The notes: generated from the letters alone by a model not told the origin. A stretch of DNA of 64,000 nucleotides from Aphelenchoides besseyi (GCA_024699855.1 JAMPIQ010000002.1:16616001-16680000), one strand, 5' to 3'; numbered from the stretch's first letter, positions 10,400 through 23,248 are shown. Translations and numbers: made by a program.

Positions 10400-13300
10400 C
10401 ATTCGCGAAAATCACTCGCTCAGGCCGGTCGGTTGAATTTTTTCTCTCCCGCCACCGGAAGGTTTTTTCTCTGTTTACGGCCGCTCTTTGCCGCAGACAG
10501 ACATTGGGAGCAACCCGTGGCTGGGCCCAATGGCGAATGGCGCTAAACGTCACACGAGAAAACGAAGGCGACAAGGCGCGTTCAACTTGTGCAGCTACAA
10601 CGTCCGTTCAATCGCCGCCGACGCCCGCCTGGCCAACCTGACCGAAGAGCTCCGCCACCTCCGATTTGACGTTATTGGATTGAGTGAAACCCGACGCTCG
10701 GGAATCGACCGCATCGAGCACGACCTCAACCCGGCATCGGCCGTCATTCTCTACAACTCCGGACGGACCGACGGCCAACGAACAAATGCGGGAGTTGGAT
10801 TCATCGTTACGGCCGAAGCCGACCGGCACATCAACGTTCTCAACATCTCGGAACGAATCATCCAACTCGTGTACACCAACCCACATGGACGAAAGATGCG
10901 CGTTACGCAAGTTCATGCTCCCTGCCACGACGAAGACTACGGACACGTTCATAGACGACCTCCGAAATGCCACTCTTCCCGGAACGTCTACCGAAGATCT
11001 CATCATCGGCGACTTCAATGCGCGTGTGGGAAGCGACCAGCCGACCCAACAGCACGTCGGCGCCTTCTGCTCGGGCCAACGAAACGTTCGAGGACAGAAG
11101 ATGGTCGACTTTGCGGAATCCGCGGGCTACTACATCCTCAACTCGTTCTTCCAAAAACCGACCGGACGACGATGGACTTGGAGGTCGCCAAATGGAGCCA
11201 CGCTCAATGAGATCGACTACGTCCTCGCCCGCAACCGAAGATCAACAACCGACGTCCAAGTTCTCAACCGCTTCAACGCCGGAAGCGACCATCGCCTCAT
11301 CCGAGCCAAAGTGCAAATGAAGAAGATGCGAAGCAAACGACCAACACCCCGACGTCTTCCGCCGGACTACGACGAACTTCGCTTGAAGACCGCACTCCTT
11401 CTCGATGGACGCACAAACGACCAAAGCGATGGGCGAAGTGGATCAAGCAAGTGGCAGCAACTCCAAAGCGCTCTCAAAGATGCCGCTGCGGCCGCCGAAA
11501 AGCGATGGGAAATACGCCCAAGAATCTCCAACCAAACGCTCGACCTATTACGACAAAGACGAGATCTCAAATTCGGCATCACGTCCTCGACATTCCCAGC
11601 GGCCCAGCGAGCACAAGCCCTCATCCAATACGCCGAGCTCAACAAGATGATCCGAGGTGCTTTGAAGAGCGACCTCCACAACCACCGAATCGACGTCCTC
11701 AAGCGAGCACTCGAGAAGAACCGACTGAAACGCGGAAGAATCGAGCTGGCGCACAAAAGAACAACGATCTCGCAATTCCAACGAGAAGACGGATCGCTAA
11801 CCACGACCCCTGCAGAAGCTGCCGAAGTCGCCGCCAACTTCTATTCGGAACTCTACTCGTCAATCAATGGTCCGCCCGATGACGAAACCAACTCACCAAT
11901 CAACCGACCGATTTTGGCAACCGAACTCAACGCGGCTGCCAAACGGATACGAGGGAATACGGCACCGGGAGCAGACGGAATTCGGTCAAAAGCAGCGAAA
12001 TTCGGCGTTCCGATCATCGCCAGCCAACTCGCATCGGCGGCCAACCTTATGTTCGAGTCGGACGACATACCGAACGGCTTCGCACATGCAAACACGATCC
12101 TACTCTACAAGAAGGGCGACCGTACCGATGTCTCCAACTACCGGCCAATTTCGCTCCTCCCATCGCTCTACAAAGTCGTCACTCGAGCTCTGGCCCAACG
12201 CATCGAAGACGCCGTCCAACAGCATCTGCCAGTGGAGCAAGCAGGATTCCGGCGGGGCTTCTCAACCAGCGACCACATCCAAGCAATCAATCAACTCCTT
12301 GAGAAGTCCTACGAATACTCATCTCCGAGGCAATCAACCGCCACCTTCCTGATGTTCATCGACTTCAAGAAGGCTTTCGACAGCGTGGAGTACGCAGCAA
12401 TTTGGCGAGCACTCAACCACTACGGAGTGGACGATGACACGATCAAGATGGTCAAGAAGCTCTACCTCAACGGCTCCTCCTCAATACAAATTGCGCATGC
12501 ATCTGCACCCTTTGAAGTCCAACGAGGAGTCCGACAAGGAGACGCCCTTTCGCCACTCATCTTCATCGTCTGCCTTCAATACGCTCTCGACCACATCGAT
12601 TGGGAAAACGATGGAATCAACGTAGATGGCCGCCAACTTCGCTATCTTGCGTACGCCGATGACGTGGTCTTGATAGCTGCAAACACCGAAGAACTCGAGC
12701 GAATGACGGCAAAACTCGTAGATGCATGCAAACCAACCGGCCTCGAAATCAACGCCCGAAAATGCGAATGGATGACGTGCGACCGGCATGGTGGCCCGAG
12801 CAACAGCACGATCACAATCAACGGTTCAACAATCAACCAAACAACATCCTTCGTGTACCTCGGCCAACTCATCCAATTCCCGCGAGACCACGGCCACGAG
12901 ATCGGAAGACGCATTGGAGCGGCATGGGGCGCATTCGGGCGAGCACGGACACTGCTGACGAACAGAAGTGTGGCAATTCATCTTAAACGACGCTACTTCC
13001 ACACCTGCATCATGCCATCACTTCTGTACGGATGCGAAACATGGGCGACCACAAAAACGAACCTTCTTCGGATCCTGCGAACTCAGCGCGCAATGGAGCG
13101 ACAAATGCTTGGACTCCGACTTCGCGACGGCAAACGAGCAAGCTGGATCCGCAGCACCACGAAACTCCGCGACGTGGTAGTGGCCGCAAAACGGCGCAAA
13201 TGGCGGTTTGCTCTGAAGACGCTCAACCGAACCGATGGTCGCTGGACGAAGCAACTAACGGTGTGGACACCAACAACCAGCCGACCACGAGGACGGCCGC

Positions 13301-13535
13301 CAACCCGATGGGAAGACGACGTCCGCAAACACAACGGCGTCCCACGAGCAGCAACCCACCGTTCATGGACGAACGCCGCCCGGGATCCAAGAAGATGGAA
13401 ACAGATGGAATGGACGTTTGCACGACCGCTGAAATTCCGACGTCGCCGCCACTAACCTCATGTGACAATCACCGCAACACTCCGGCGCCCCCGGTTTCTT
13501 CCTTCTTTGTTCATTGTTGCGAAGTGTGAATAAAC
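10400..13535 (+). mobile_element. RTE-clade non-LTR retrotransposon (3.1 kb)
   Basis: A near full-length LINE-like element flanked by a perfect 12-bp duplication. It has about 88 bp before the first in-frame ATG, a single long reading frame (endonuclease then reverse transcriptase), and a very short roughly 80-bp 3' end without a long poly(A). That organisation is typical of the RTE clade, including C. elegans RTE-1. Codon use is richer in G/C than the surroundings. The perfect duplication and open reverse transcriptase frame imply recent insertion. Confidence 0.9.
10488..13455 (+). pseudogene. RTE endonuclease/reverse transcriptase polyprotein (one frameshift)
   Basis: Encodes the protein that nicks target DNA and copies the element's RNA into it. 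An N-terminal apurinic-like EEP endonuclease shows CSYNVRS, IGLSETR, then, after a frameshift, GDFNARVG and the SDHRLI motif. The reverse transcriptase follows with GFRRGFSTSDH, FIDFKKAFDSV, GVRQGDALSP and the catalytic YADDVVL. A C-terminal region contains LYGCETWA and repeated basic helices (RRKWRFAL). One single-base indel at about 10930-10945 separates the endonuclease start (frame from 10488) from the remaining 900-odd codons. The rest is open to the stop at 13455. Together the parts are close to the roughly 1,000 residues usual for RTE. A sequencing error at the indel cannot be excluded, in which case the element may be active. Confidence 0.88.
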
Positions 13536-13547
13536 AAATGCGGTTGA
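13536..13547. repeat. Target-site duplication of RTE element, right
   Basis: Second copy of AAATGCGGTTGA. Confidence 0.85.
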
Positions 13548-15480
13548 AGAGTAACAAGACGTTGAAGTTTGTGATTGAATGCCAATGAATCTTTCAGCTA
13601 CTGGTCTTTCACTCTCGTTCATTCCAATATGTTTGTTCATATCCTGTTGATTAAAAAACTACAATTAAAAGTTCTAATAAATCAAACAAAAGCCACGAAG
13701 TATTGAAAAACTTTATTTCCTAGAGAAAACAACCAACTCAATTGAAATGATCTTTGGGTTGTCTTCTGAATCTTCTTGCTCCTTTGCGTTGACTCGGTTG
13801 TCGTTAACGATCCACATACAATGGCGTTGTAAAAGTCGATAAGTTCAACTGACAACTTCATTAAGTCTACCAAAATTTACTTTAGTCTGTTTAGTATTAA
13901 AAGACAATTTCGTGTCCTTGTTACTGGGAATTTAAGTCGACAACTCCAGGTCATCAATCCGCAGTAACAAGAACGAATGTCTAGACCAACAATATGCACA
14001 ACCCAAAAAGCCTACCTTTGGTTTTTTTCGTCGTGTTTTTTCATGTGATATGCAACAGTAACTCGACGATTTGAGTCCGTGATGTTGGACGTGTTGTTGT
14101 TTGTCCGGCTTGTTTCTTTGACCATCTCTTAGCCGCAGTCTTAAACTGGCGAATCCTAGCGGTCTTTGATTCGATCGGTTTAGCATACTTCTTGCGCTTT
14201 ATCCATGCAACAGCCACCTAATTGGCAGTCTTAATCATCTCATTAGCAACGATACTAAAAGAATGAAATAAATGAAAGCATTGAAGCTATAAACTAACAG
14301 AATAGTTCAAACCTAAGGTATACTGCTCTTCCCAACAAACGATAGACCGAAACTCGCATTCTGAAAACAAAATTCAGTAAACATGTGAGATTCAATGGGC
14401 AACCTCAAAAGTTATGTCAAAATTTGTACCTCCGTTTTGACTTTTCAACTTGATTTAGACCTTAGCTCGCTACTTCTTCAATAACAGCAACAATCGAAAA
14501 GAGTAAAGTAAAAGATTGAGAAGAAAGAACACGAAGAAACGCGAAGAAAATTCCCGAAGCTTTAGAGACAACCGACTCATCCAACAGCCAAACACAAACT
14601 GATTAACAAACAGCAAAAACTGCGAATCGATGATCTAAATGATTGCGCCATTCAAACTGCAAATCCCTTGCTCCTGTTCCGCTTGGCTGTCCGTAACCTC
14701 ATGCAAATTTTTGTTGAATGTTCATTCGAAAGAAGAGCTCGAAAGTGTTGTTCGTTTTGATTTTCAATCCTTCACTTCTTACCTGACGAGCATTCGTTCA
14801 AATTTTTTGAGTGTCTTTCGATTGAGGTGAAAGAATCGAACCAATTTGCTTGTTTTCAGCTCAAACTCACTTTCAGGGTCTAGCAAGAAAGAACTCTCCA
14901 CTCTTTTCATCCCAAAGTTTATAGATTGCATTTTTCTATCAGTCGACGTTTTACAACCAAAATAAACGTCGTACGTTTCTTCCTTCTACTCGATCGTTTT
15001 TTCACAATTCTTTAATACCAACAAATAGACAGGGCACTAACCAAATGATATGAGCTGGCCACGTTAATGTTTGTAACTGTGTTGTCAGATCTTAAAAAAC
15101 AACTCAAAAATCCACAGACACAAACTTTGATGAACAATCAAAAGTTCAAGTTGTTTATTCTTTACACTCAAACCAAACAAACCGATTGTACTTCTTATCA
15201 TCATCACTTTCCGAAACTTTTTTGTTTATCAGTTTGCAAAAAGTACTTCAAATCACCGAAAACAGAGACGACATCCAAATGAATCAAATTACATCTGCTT
15301 TTAAGCTTTCAGTTATTGAATGATTTTCATGCATTTGGTTGATTACAAAGACCTACAAACGGCACTTCCACTGCAATCATCGGCAACTCGAATCCACAGT
15401 TTATCCGCTGCAAAAGACTTGTTGATTGCAGGCGTTTCTCTGGCTGGAATCAACAGTCAAATGCCTTACAAAGAGTACGA
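13548..15480. other. Intergenic; possible small minus-strand gene at 13690-14265
   Basis: On the minus strand an acceptor-like CTTTTAG (about 14263) is followed by a lysine/arginine-rich frame (WIKRKKYAKPIESKTARIRQ) that carries an in-frame stop just upstream. An AATAAA lies at about 13705. These could be a small basic-protein gene, a decayed copy, or chance. The remainder up to the vitellogenin promoter holds only short unremarkable open frames. One extra TTATCAG (15236-15242) resembles the vitellogenin GATA-type element. Confidence 0.25.
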
Positions 15481-15800
15481 TCGTTCTGATTGACAGACTC
15501 GAAGAAATAAACCAAATCTCTGTCTTGCAATCCAATTGACAGGTCACTTTCTTTATCAGCCAAAATTTTTGTTCTTTGCCTTTTGAATTGAAGGTTTGTT
15601 CTTTATTGCTACTTATCGGCTGCTAGTGGATTGACAGGTTTCTGTATTCAAGTCCATAAAGGGCTAATTGGATGGCGCCATTGTTCTAATCAGTGGTTCA
15701 AGTGGTTGCAAATGATCACGTTTGACCACCAGCTGTCAATCCAATGGCGCCGAGGAACCACTTCTTTTTTGTTCCGTTGATTTCGACTCATTTATAAGCA
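15481..15800 (+). promoter_or_regulatory. Vitellogenin promoter with VPE1 and VPE2 boxes
   Basis: Within 370 bp of the vitellogenin start codon there are four exact copies of the vitellogenin promoter element 1 (TGTCAAT in either orientation): 15489-15495, 15535-15541, 15630-15636 and 15734-15740. One exact VPE2/GATA box (CTGATAA, reverse strand) lies at 15553-15559. A TATA-like TTTATAA is at 15791-15797, about 60 bp before the ATG. In C. elegans, VPE2 is a GATA site used for intestine-specific expression, and VPE1 is required for high yolk-gene activity; their reuse here suggests adult intestinal expression. ATGGCGCC occurs twice in opposite context (15672-15679 and 15744-15751) and may be a further site. 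Confidence 0.8.
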
Positions 15801-15857
15801 GCGACCAACGACCGTTCCAGTTACCAACACCTTGAGTCCGGTCCCCTCATTTCACCG

Positions 15858-18800
15858 ATGAGAACTGTCTTGGTGTGCCTCCTCGCGGCTTTGGCCGTGA
15901 GCGCCAACGTTCCGAAACCTTTCAAAGGTGATAACTCGTTTGTCTATCGTTTCGACACCCAAGTCGCCTCGTCCTTGATTGGATCATCTTCTGATGCCAT
16001 CCAACAAGCCGCTGCAACTCGTCTACGCGCTGATGTCCACATCAGCTTCACCAACGATCGACATGCTAAACTTCAACTTCAACACGTTCGTTTGGGCGAA
16101 CTGAACGGTGAGATGCCGAAATCTCAACGCGTTCAACCATTCGAGCACTTCGAGAGCCGTGACATCCCGCAAGAGCTCAAGCAAATGTTGGAAATGCCAT
16201 TGAGTGTCAGTTACGTCGATGGAGTCGTCGAACGCATCAACTTCCACGAAGACGATGCCGCTTGGTCGAAGAACATCAAACGTGCCGTTCTCAACATGAT
16301 CCAATTGAACTTGAAACGCAACGATTTTCAAGGACTCAAAATGCAAAGCAGCATGCCGCAAGAGGAACAAGAGAAGGAAACTCCAGTCTTCACGATTCCC
16401 GAGGTTTGATTTCACGTGTTTTCTGTTTTTATTTTACTTTTTAGATCACTTTGGAAGGTGAATGCGAAACCATCTACACTGTTCAAAAGAGCCCGAAGTA
16501 CGTTGAAGAAGACGAGCAATCGACTTTCAACGTCACCAAGGCCGTCAACTTTGACAAGTGTATCCGCACCGCTGATGTTTCCTATGGTTATCAACCGAAT
16601 CCCGCTCAACAAGTCCGTTGCTTGAACTGCCTTCGTCAACAACAAAACCAACGTGACGCTCAAATCGTTGAATCCGTTCGTTACACTCACTGTCAATTGG
16701 AATGTCAACCCAACAAGCCAAATGACGAGAACGATTTGGAACGCTCAACTGTTGCTCGTTACGAATTGGCCGGCAAACGTGAGAAATACGCAATCAAACG
16801 TGTTCACATGTTGTCGCAATACGTTGTCAAGGCCCAAAACCCGGAAGGTCAGAACGCTGTTACTCAAGTTGTTGCTCTCTCGGAATTGACGTTCAAAGAG
16901 CACAACGGTAACTCTAAGATGGTTGGCTCTTTCAAACAATCCAGCACTGACGAGACTTTGATGTACTCGCCCGAATGGGACCTGAAGGAGAAACGATTCT
17001 ACATGGCCGGTGATGAGGAATTCGAGAAGAACTCGCCTTTCAGCGTAAGTGCTCTCTTATCTTATCAGTGCCACATTCTCGTTCTTTTAGAAGGTGCAAA
17101 AGAAGGAGCAAAAAGTTGCTCACTCTGTTCGCTCGATTCTTCAACAGTGGGGCAACAAACAACAGGGTTACGAATTGGATTCTGCCCTTCACTTCAACCG
17201 TCTTGTCGAAACTGTTCGTCAATCAACTGTGAAGGAGCTTCGTCAAATCGAACAAGTCGTTCTTTCTGGAGCTCAACAAGATGGTGAGCAATGCTGGTGC
17301 AAACAATGCAACAAGAACTGTGAAGAACAAGCCAAATCACTTTTCTTGGACAGTTTGGCCGTCGCCGCTACTCGCAACTCGCTTTACGTCTTGGCCGAGA
17401 AGATCGTCAAACAAGACATCCAGACCACGAAAGCCGTTCAAACTCTTCAAACCTTCGTCGCCAATCAACACTCGCCTTCCGAACAACAAGCGAACATCTT
17501 GGAACGAATTGCCAAACACGAAGTCGCCCACCGTTCTCCAATCTTGAAACAAACCGCCTGGTTGAGCTTTGCTTCAGCCGTCGGATCCCTTTGCCGTGAG
17601 TTTATCACTTGGGTTTTCCTTACTGATGTTCGTTGACTTTTAGAAGATCAACCAGCTCAAGGACAAAAGGAAAACTTCCGAGTTGAAGAGATCTGCCCAC
17701 GTGGAAAGAAAGAGCAATACAAGAACACGCTCTTCCAACAATTCCAAAAAGCCGAGAACACCTACGAGCAAATCCTTATGCTCAAAGCCATTGGAAACGC
17801 CGCTTTGGACAACTCGATCGAAGAACTTCGTCAAATTGTCAAGCAACAAAGCCAATCGACTTTGGTTCGTATGGAAGCCATCGATGCCATGCGCCGTTTG
17901 CGCACTTCCATGCCTCAGAAGGTTCGTCAGGTTTTGCTCCCAATCTTCCAAAACCAACGTGAACAACCCGAAATCCGTATGGCCGCTTTTTCGATGATCA
18001 TGTAAGTCCTGTAATTTGATCGTTTGGTTTCATTGTTTTTTTTTGTTCAGGTACACTCTTCCTGAGAAGTCGATTATTGATCAAATGACCTTCACCGTCA
18101 TCAATGATCGTTCCCAAAACGTCAAGTCCTTTGTTCTCTCAACCATGGAAGCTCTCGCTCAATCGCCGAGCTCTGCCGAACAACAAGTTGCCAACCACTT
18201 GAAATCGGCTTTGAAGATGGTCAAGATCAATGGTGGTCAATTGCGCTCAAGCCAAAAACACCGTGTGCCAATCTATGTCAGCGAAAAACAAAACACCGAA
18301 GAACAAAACATCTTCTTGGGTTTGGCTTCAATCGTCTCGCCATCCAACATGATCCCGATCCATTTGTCCGCTTCATTGCAGTCCGCTTTGAATGGAGAAG
18401 CCACTGCTGAGAACTTGCAAATTAGTTTCACGCAAAAGAACTTGGAACAATTGTACGAGAAGCTTTCCGACTACGCTCAATCCTATTTGTCGTCCAACAA
18501 CCAACAGAATGAGGGTAGCGGTAGCCAATCGGTCAAGAACCTTCGCAACGTCTACTCAACTCTTGGAATCAAGAGCCGTCGCACCGGATCCTACTACTTG
18601 TCCACGGAAGAATCTGATGAGATGGTCGACGAGAAGAATGGAAAAACGACTGGAAATCAACCATTCGGTATGATTGTCATTCGATCCAGTAAGTTGGAAT
18701 TTACTTGACAATAACATAATCTCGTTTCTTTAGACGATGTTGATATGGGTATTGTCCCAATCAGCGAACATCAACTCCCACAAGCCATTCGCAAGGTGAT

Positions 18801-21506
18801 TCAAGGTCAACAAAAGCCTCAACTTTCGGACTTCGAAGGCTTGAGCCATTTGCTTTCTTCCGGTCAACAATTCCAACGTCACGGCGCTATTACTCTCAAC
18901 GAGAAGAAGACGAAGATCCCGACGACTTCTGGTTTCCCGTTGGCGCTAATCCGTCAAGTCACTGCCGTTGGATCCGTCGAAGGTCAACTCAAAATGCGAT
19001 TCGAGTCTGAAAGTTTGGACAACAAACGAGGATTGAACGCTGAATTGAAATTGCGTACCAGCGTGATTGCCACTCACCTTCACAAAACTGAACTCTGGAG
19101 CCCTGTAAGTTTACTTTGTTTTGTTTCTGATTACATTTCCCTTTTAGATGATCATCTCTGGAGTTGAGACCGTACGAACTGCTGAGATGAACGGACCTTT
19201 GGAAGCGAAACTTCGCGCTGGTTCCTCGATGGTTGAGCTCACGATCCGTCCTCCTCAAGAACACAAGGTGCGATTCTTTGCACTCCATACTTTGCCGATG
19301 ACCTTCACGACCCAATTCGATATGGAGACTCGCACTCAACGTCAACCACGTGTCCGCACCGTGCACAATTGGTCCATGGAGCAAGCTCAACGTGAATACC
19401 ATCTTGGAAACCAACAACAGAAGACGATCCAAATGGAGGGACACTACCACGAGGTCGCCAATGCTGCTCAACTTCTCCAAGCACTGTACACCACCGAGAA
19501 CAACGTGCACTACTACTATGTTCCGAATGAACAATCTCCGAAGGAGCTGAAAGTACGCATTTCGGGCAACATGTTCCAGAAGCACAACGGACACTCTCGA
19601 CCGGAAATGGACTCGTTCTACACTGGAAACAAAGGTGGATTCCAACCGATCTACGAAGAGGACTACGAAGGAATGGAATTGGAGAAGGACGAACAACGTC
19701 AAAGTCGCTTGTCTTCGTACCAAAAACAATACTCCGGAAAGAACGCCTACAAGCATCAATTGACCGTTGAAGCCGAAGCTCGTTATCCCGAGAAGACCTA
19801 CAAAATGGTTACCGAACTCAAAGGTGCATGTGACGCTCAACTCAAACATTGCAAACTGTTCATTGATGCCGAACGTTCTCCAATGCAATCGGAAAGCCAA
19901 CAATGGATATTGAAGGCCAAGATCCAAACCGTTGCACCGGAAATCGTCCGCGAAGAAGAGAATCCAAGCGAAAAACAATCTCGCATGCTCATCAAGATCG
20001 ACAGTGAATGGGGAGCCGACGAGAAGAGCCAAATCAACGCCCGACTTCAAGCCGAACCGACAAAGAAGATGGGACAACAAAGTGAACAATCCGAAAACCA
20101 ATGGAGCCGTTTCATGAACAAGATCGATTTGGTTGCCGAATTCCAACTCCGTCCGCAACAGAAGCACACCATTCAACAATACGTTGATTTGTTGAAGGCC
20201 AAATACTTCTGGCAATTGACATCTCAACATCACCAAGGCGAACCTGGAGTTGTTCGTGCTTCGGTTCTCATTGACCCGATCACACGCCGTCAGGCCAATT
20301 TGACGGTTCAAACTCCGCAAGAACGTTTGCGCATCCAATCCGTTCAAGTCCCAACTTCCGTCTTGGTTGCCGTCGCCTACCCATTGGAACGCCGTCCGAG
20401 CAATCTTCAATCAATTGGTGATCTTTTCCAATCCGTCTCCAGTTTCGGAGGTGCCGAGTGCCAGGTCAACGAACGTCGAGTTCGCACGTTCGATGGTGTT
20501 GCCTACAAAGCTCCAATCTCTTCCTGCTGGTCGATCCTTGCCAAAGATTGTTCACGTAAGTCTTTTGATTGCTTTCGATTACTAATCCGAGTTTTTAGGC
20601 GAAGAACCACGATTCGTTGTTATGATGAAGAAGACCGACGAGGAAAAGAAGGTCCGAATCATCACCCAAGACAACACGATCGAATTGATTGGTCAATCGG
20701 AGAACGCGAAAGTCAAAGTGATCATCGATGGTGAACACGTGAAGGACGAAGACCGATTGTCCGACGAGGGAGTTGAAATCAACTTCAACCAAGTCTACGT
20801 TTCGAAACGCGGTATCAACGTTGAGTTCGATGGACAAGAAGCCAAAGTGAAGATCGGTGGACAGTACAAGAACATTCAATGCGGATTGTGCGGTCACTAC
20901 AACGACGAGGAAGACGATGTTTTTCGCATGAGCAACAACCAACGCAGCAACAACCTCAAGGAATTCCATCGCTCATACACGATGAAAAACGAGGAATGTG
21001 AAGAGAGCAAGCTGAACAAGTTCTACCAACAAAACAGCAACGAGTTCTCCGTCCGTTCACGACAACAAGGCCGCCAAAATCGCCATCAATGGTACGACGA
21101 CAATTCTTCATCCGAGGAATCGAACCAATACTCGAACCAAGAGCAATGGCAAAACAGCGAGGAACAAGACGACCAAAAGAGTAAGTCTTAGGAAACACGA
21201 CAAGCAATTAATCACTTGTTTTCAGACATCAAACCGGTTGAGCGCACTCAAGTTATTGAGTACAACCACAAAGTTTGTTTCTCGACTGAGCCGGTCAAAC
21301 GTTGCCCACGTGGAAGCACTCCGGACGATGATGCCGAGACCAAACCAGTGAAGGCGCAATTCTTCTGCGTTGAGCGCACTTCCACTGAAGGTCGTCAATT
21401 GCTTCGTCAAGTCCGCAAAGGCCAAACCGTCGATTCCAACGATCGCAGTCCGGCTTTTGTTGAAACTGTCGAGCAACCGACCAAGTGCCTCGCCTACGGA
21501 GCCTGA
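15858..21506 (+). CDS. Vitellogenin (yolk lipoprotein precursor)
   Basis: Encodes a secreted yolk protein that carries lipid and amino acids from the intestine to oocytes. Nine exons: 15858-16403, 16445-17044, 17091-17595, 17644-18001, 18051-18688, 18734-19104, 19148-20555, 20599-21180, 21226-21506. The lengths sum to 5,289 bp (1,762 residues), slightly longer than C. elegans vitellogenins. The first roughly 16 residues form a signal peptide (MRTVLVCLLAALAVSA). The vitellogenin N-terminal lipid-transport domain fills about residues 25-700, with NMIQLNLKRN and paired cysteines (CLNC, CWCKQC). A beta-sheet lipid-cavity region rich in Gln/Glu follows. A von Willebrand type D domain starts near residue 1438 (FGGAECQVNERRVRTFDG) and includes CGLCGHYN near 1569. 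A Ser/Gln/Asn-rich spacer precedes the Cys-containing tail. Codon use is strongly biased, as expected for a very highly expressed gene. Which paralogue it is cannot be decided here. Confidence 0.95.
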
Positions 21507-21959
21507 GGCCTCAATTCCACAATTTTCTTAATTCACACTGTCATGTTGTAGTTTAGAAATGTTATGTGAGTAGTTCCGCATAGCATGTAGTGAAATTTAG
21601 TTATAAACATGACAAGGTTCAATTGGTTGTTGATTGGAAAGAAACTAAAACAACTCGATATAATAGTCGTGAGTTCGCTCAAGCAACAATCAAATGGTCT
21701 GAAGTCAAATCAACTGCTAAGCTTAATGGCAGCTGAGATCTCAACAAAGCTCGTTCACAAAACAATGTGCAGTGAATTGAATTTATTTACGAAAAACAGA
21801 AAGAACAACTCGTATGAATAAAAGGAGTACGGAGAGATCGATCCATAGAGAACAAGAACCAAAAGATTACTGACTTGAAACTCGTCGAAACAATTTGACT
21901 TCAAAGCGGTGGACTGAAACAAATCATTCACTCAACAGTTGAAGTCTCGCTGGCACTTA
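21507..21959. other. 3' flank of vitellogenin and of the CCCH gene
   Basis: Convergent intergenic gap. An AATAAA on the plus strand at about 21817 is the only clear polyadenylation signal, which would give a roughly 320-bp 3' untranslated region. No gene is seen. Confidence 0.5.
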
Positions 21960-22968
21960 CTAGTTCAAAATCGGCGCTGGTGGCGATAGCGGAAGACTGT
22001 CAGGTAAAGGGATGTGAGGATAAAATGCTTGCGGTTGCATTTGACCCATGAAATAGGGATCGTAAGTTGGACAAAACGGTTGAGGTGGTGGATAAGCAAA
22101 AATGTTAGGAGGCCATTGAGTCGGAGCGTTCGGAAACCAATTTCCGGTCCATTGAGCAGGTGATGGCGAAGTGTAGAAGCCCGAATCGGGGGTCGGTATT
22201 TGAAGATTCAATTGAACATCGTTGTTCCATTGAACTGCTGTTGAGTTTACAGCCTGTGATTCAGCAGGGGCAATTTTTTTGCTGTTTTCCTGCAAATGAC
22301 ATTTAAAAGAAAAACGTTTCGACTTTCACCTCAACCTTCGATTGTCGCTCTTTGCGTTGAACATGACGATGTTGACAAAGAGCGCCGTTCGAGCAACGAC
22401 CCAGTTGTGAGAATTGAGAACAAATGCGGCCCATTGATTGTCTAAACGAAACAATTGAATGAAACCAGCGATTCGAACTTACTGCGGATTTCGAAGTTCG
22501 TGTTCTCCGTGAGCAAAATCGCAACGATCTCCGAACTTACAGTTGTTAGTTTGCCACAATTTGCAGATGGCAGTCTTGTAGCGATCATCTCGATTGATAT
22601 AGAATTGAGTGTTAATAAACTGACGTTGCGGATACCAACGACAGATATTCTGCACCTTCCTAAACACCATTGAAAGAATGAGAACACGTTCGATTGCAAC
22701 TCACGGCTTCTCGTTCTGCATCCCATCACCTGCGCCATTGACCACTGACTGACCTTTCTGATCGTCGTTCCCACCTCCCAACTCGTCTTTTTTCTCGCCA
22801 TAATCGTTGTTTTGACTGCCGTGACTATGTGGAAGACGAGGGTTTCCACTGAAATGAAAAGAATCGATTACGTTTACTATCTCGATTTTACCTCACGGAC
22901 TCCGAGTTGTTGTAAACTCGAGAGGCATTACGAAACGGACCTGGGGCTTTTTGAGAACTTCCGTTCAT
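21960..22968 (-). CDS. Tandem CCCH zinc-finger protein (TIS11/TTP-like)
   Basis: Probable RNA-binding regulator. Five exons on the minus strand: 22892-22968, 22705-22848, 22483-22659, 22330-22441, 21960-22289, all joined by GT-AG introns in frame. The ATG follows an acceptor-like TTTTAG by three bases, suggesting a spliced leader. The first finger, YKTAICKLWQTNNC then CDFAHG, has the YKT lead-in of the tristetraprolin/POS-1/MEX family. The second finger is CSQFSQLGRC then CQHRH (CX8CX5CX3H). The N-terminus is Asn/Gly-rich; the C-terminal third is Pro/Gln/Tyr-rich and ends in PPAPILN. Nematode proteins of this class commonly bind 3' untranslated regions in the germ line and early embryo; that role is inferred only. 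The start lies 280 bp from the divergent SMC1 start. Confidence 0.85.
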
Positions 22969-23248
22969 CGCCTAAAAGATCAAAATCAGAACTCGAAGAC
23001 GCTCAAATCGATTTGTAATCACGACAACAAAAACAACTCTAAGACTCCATTTCTGCGCCGACCGTTTTGCTTTCCGTTGCAATTCACTCGTTTGACCGTC
23101 AGTTTCACGATCGCTAAGGGAGTCAGAACGAAAAAGTGACGAGAGAGTGTGTGTACAGTAAGTCCAAAAGAAGAGTTCGTTTCTTCTTCGGTTTGGCGGG
23201 CGATTTGTTTTCCGTTTTTTCGATTCGAATTTGTTGTTTCAGATTGCG
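22969..23248. promoter_or_regulatory. Divergent promoter region, CCCH gene / SMC1
   Basis: 280 bp separate the two start codons. Each ATG is preceded within a few bases by TTTCAG or TTTTAG, so much of the interval is likely outron or 5' leader. A GTAAGT-like donor near 23158 could mark a short leader intron for SMC1. No defined factor site was recognised. Confidence 0.45.

Noticed and set aside
11367..11837. Long antisense and alternate-frame open frames over the RTE element
   Set aside because: Shadows of the reverse transcriptase reading frame; G/C-rich codons reduce stop codons in other frames.
18989..20410. 473-codon minus-strand open frame inside vitellogenin
   Set aside because: It lies opposite the largest vitellogenin exon and has no splice logic or domain; strong codon bias on the sense strand explains the lack of antisense stops.
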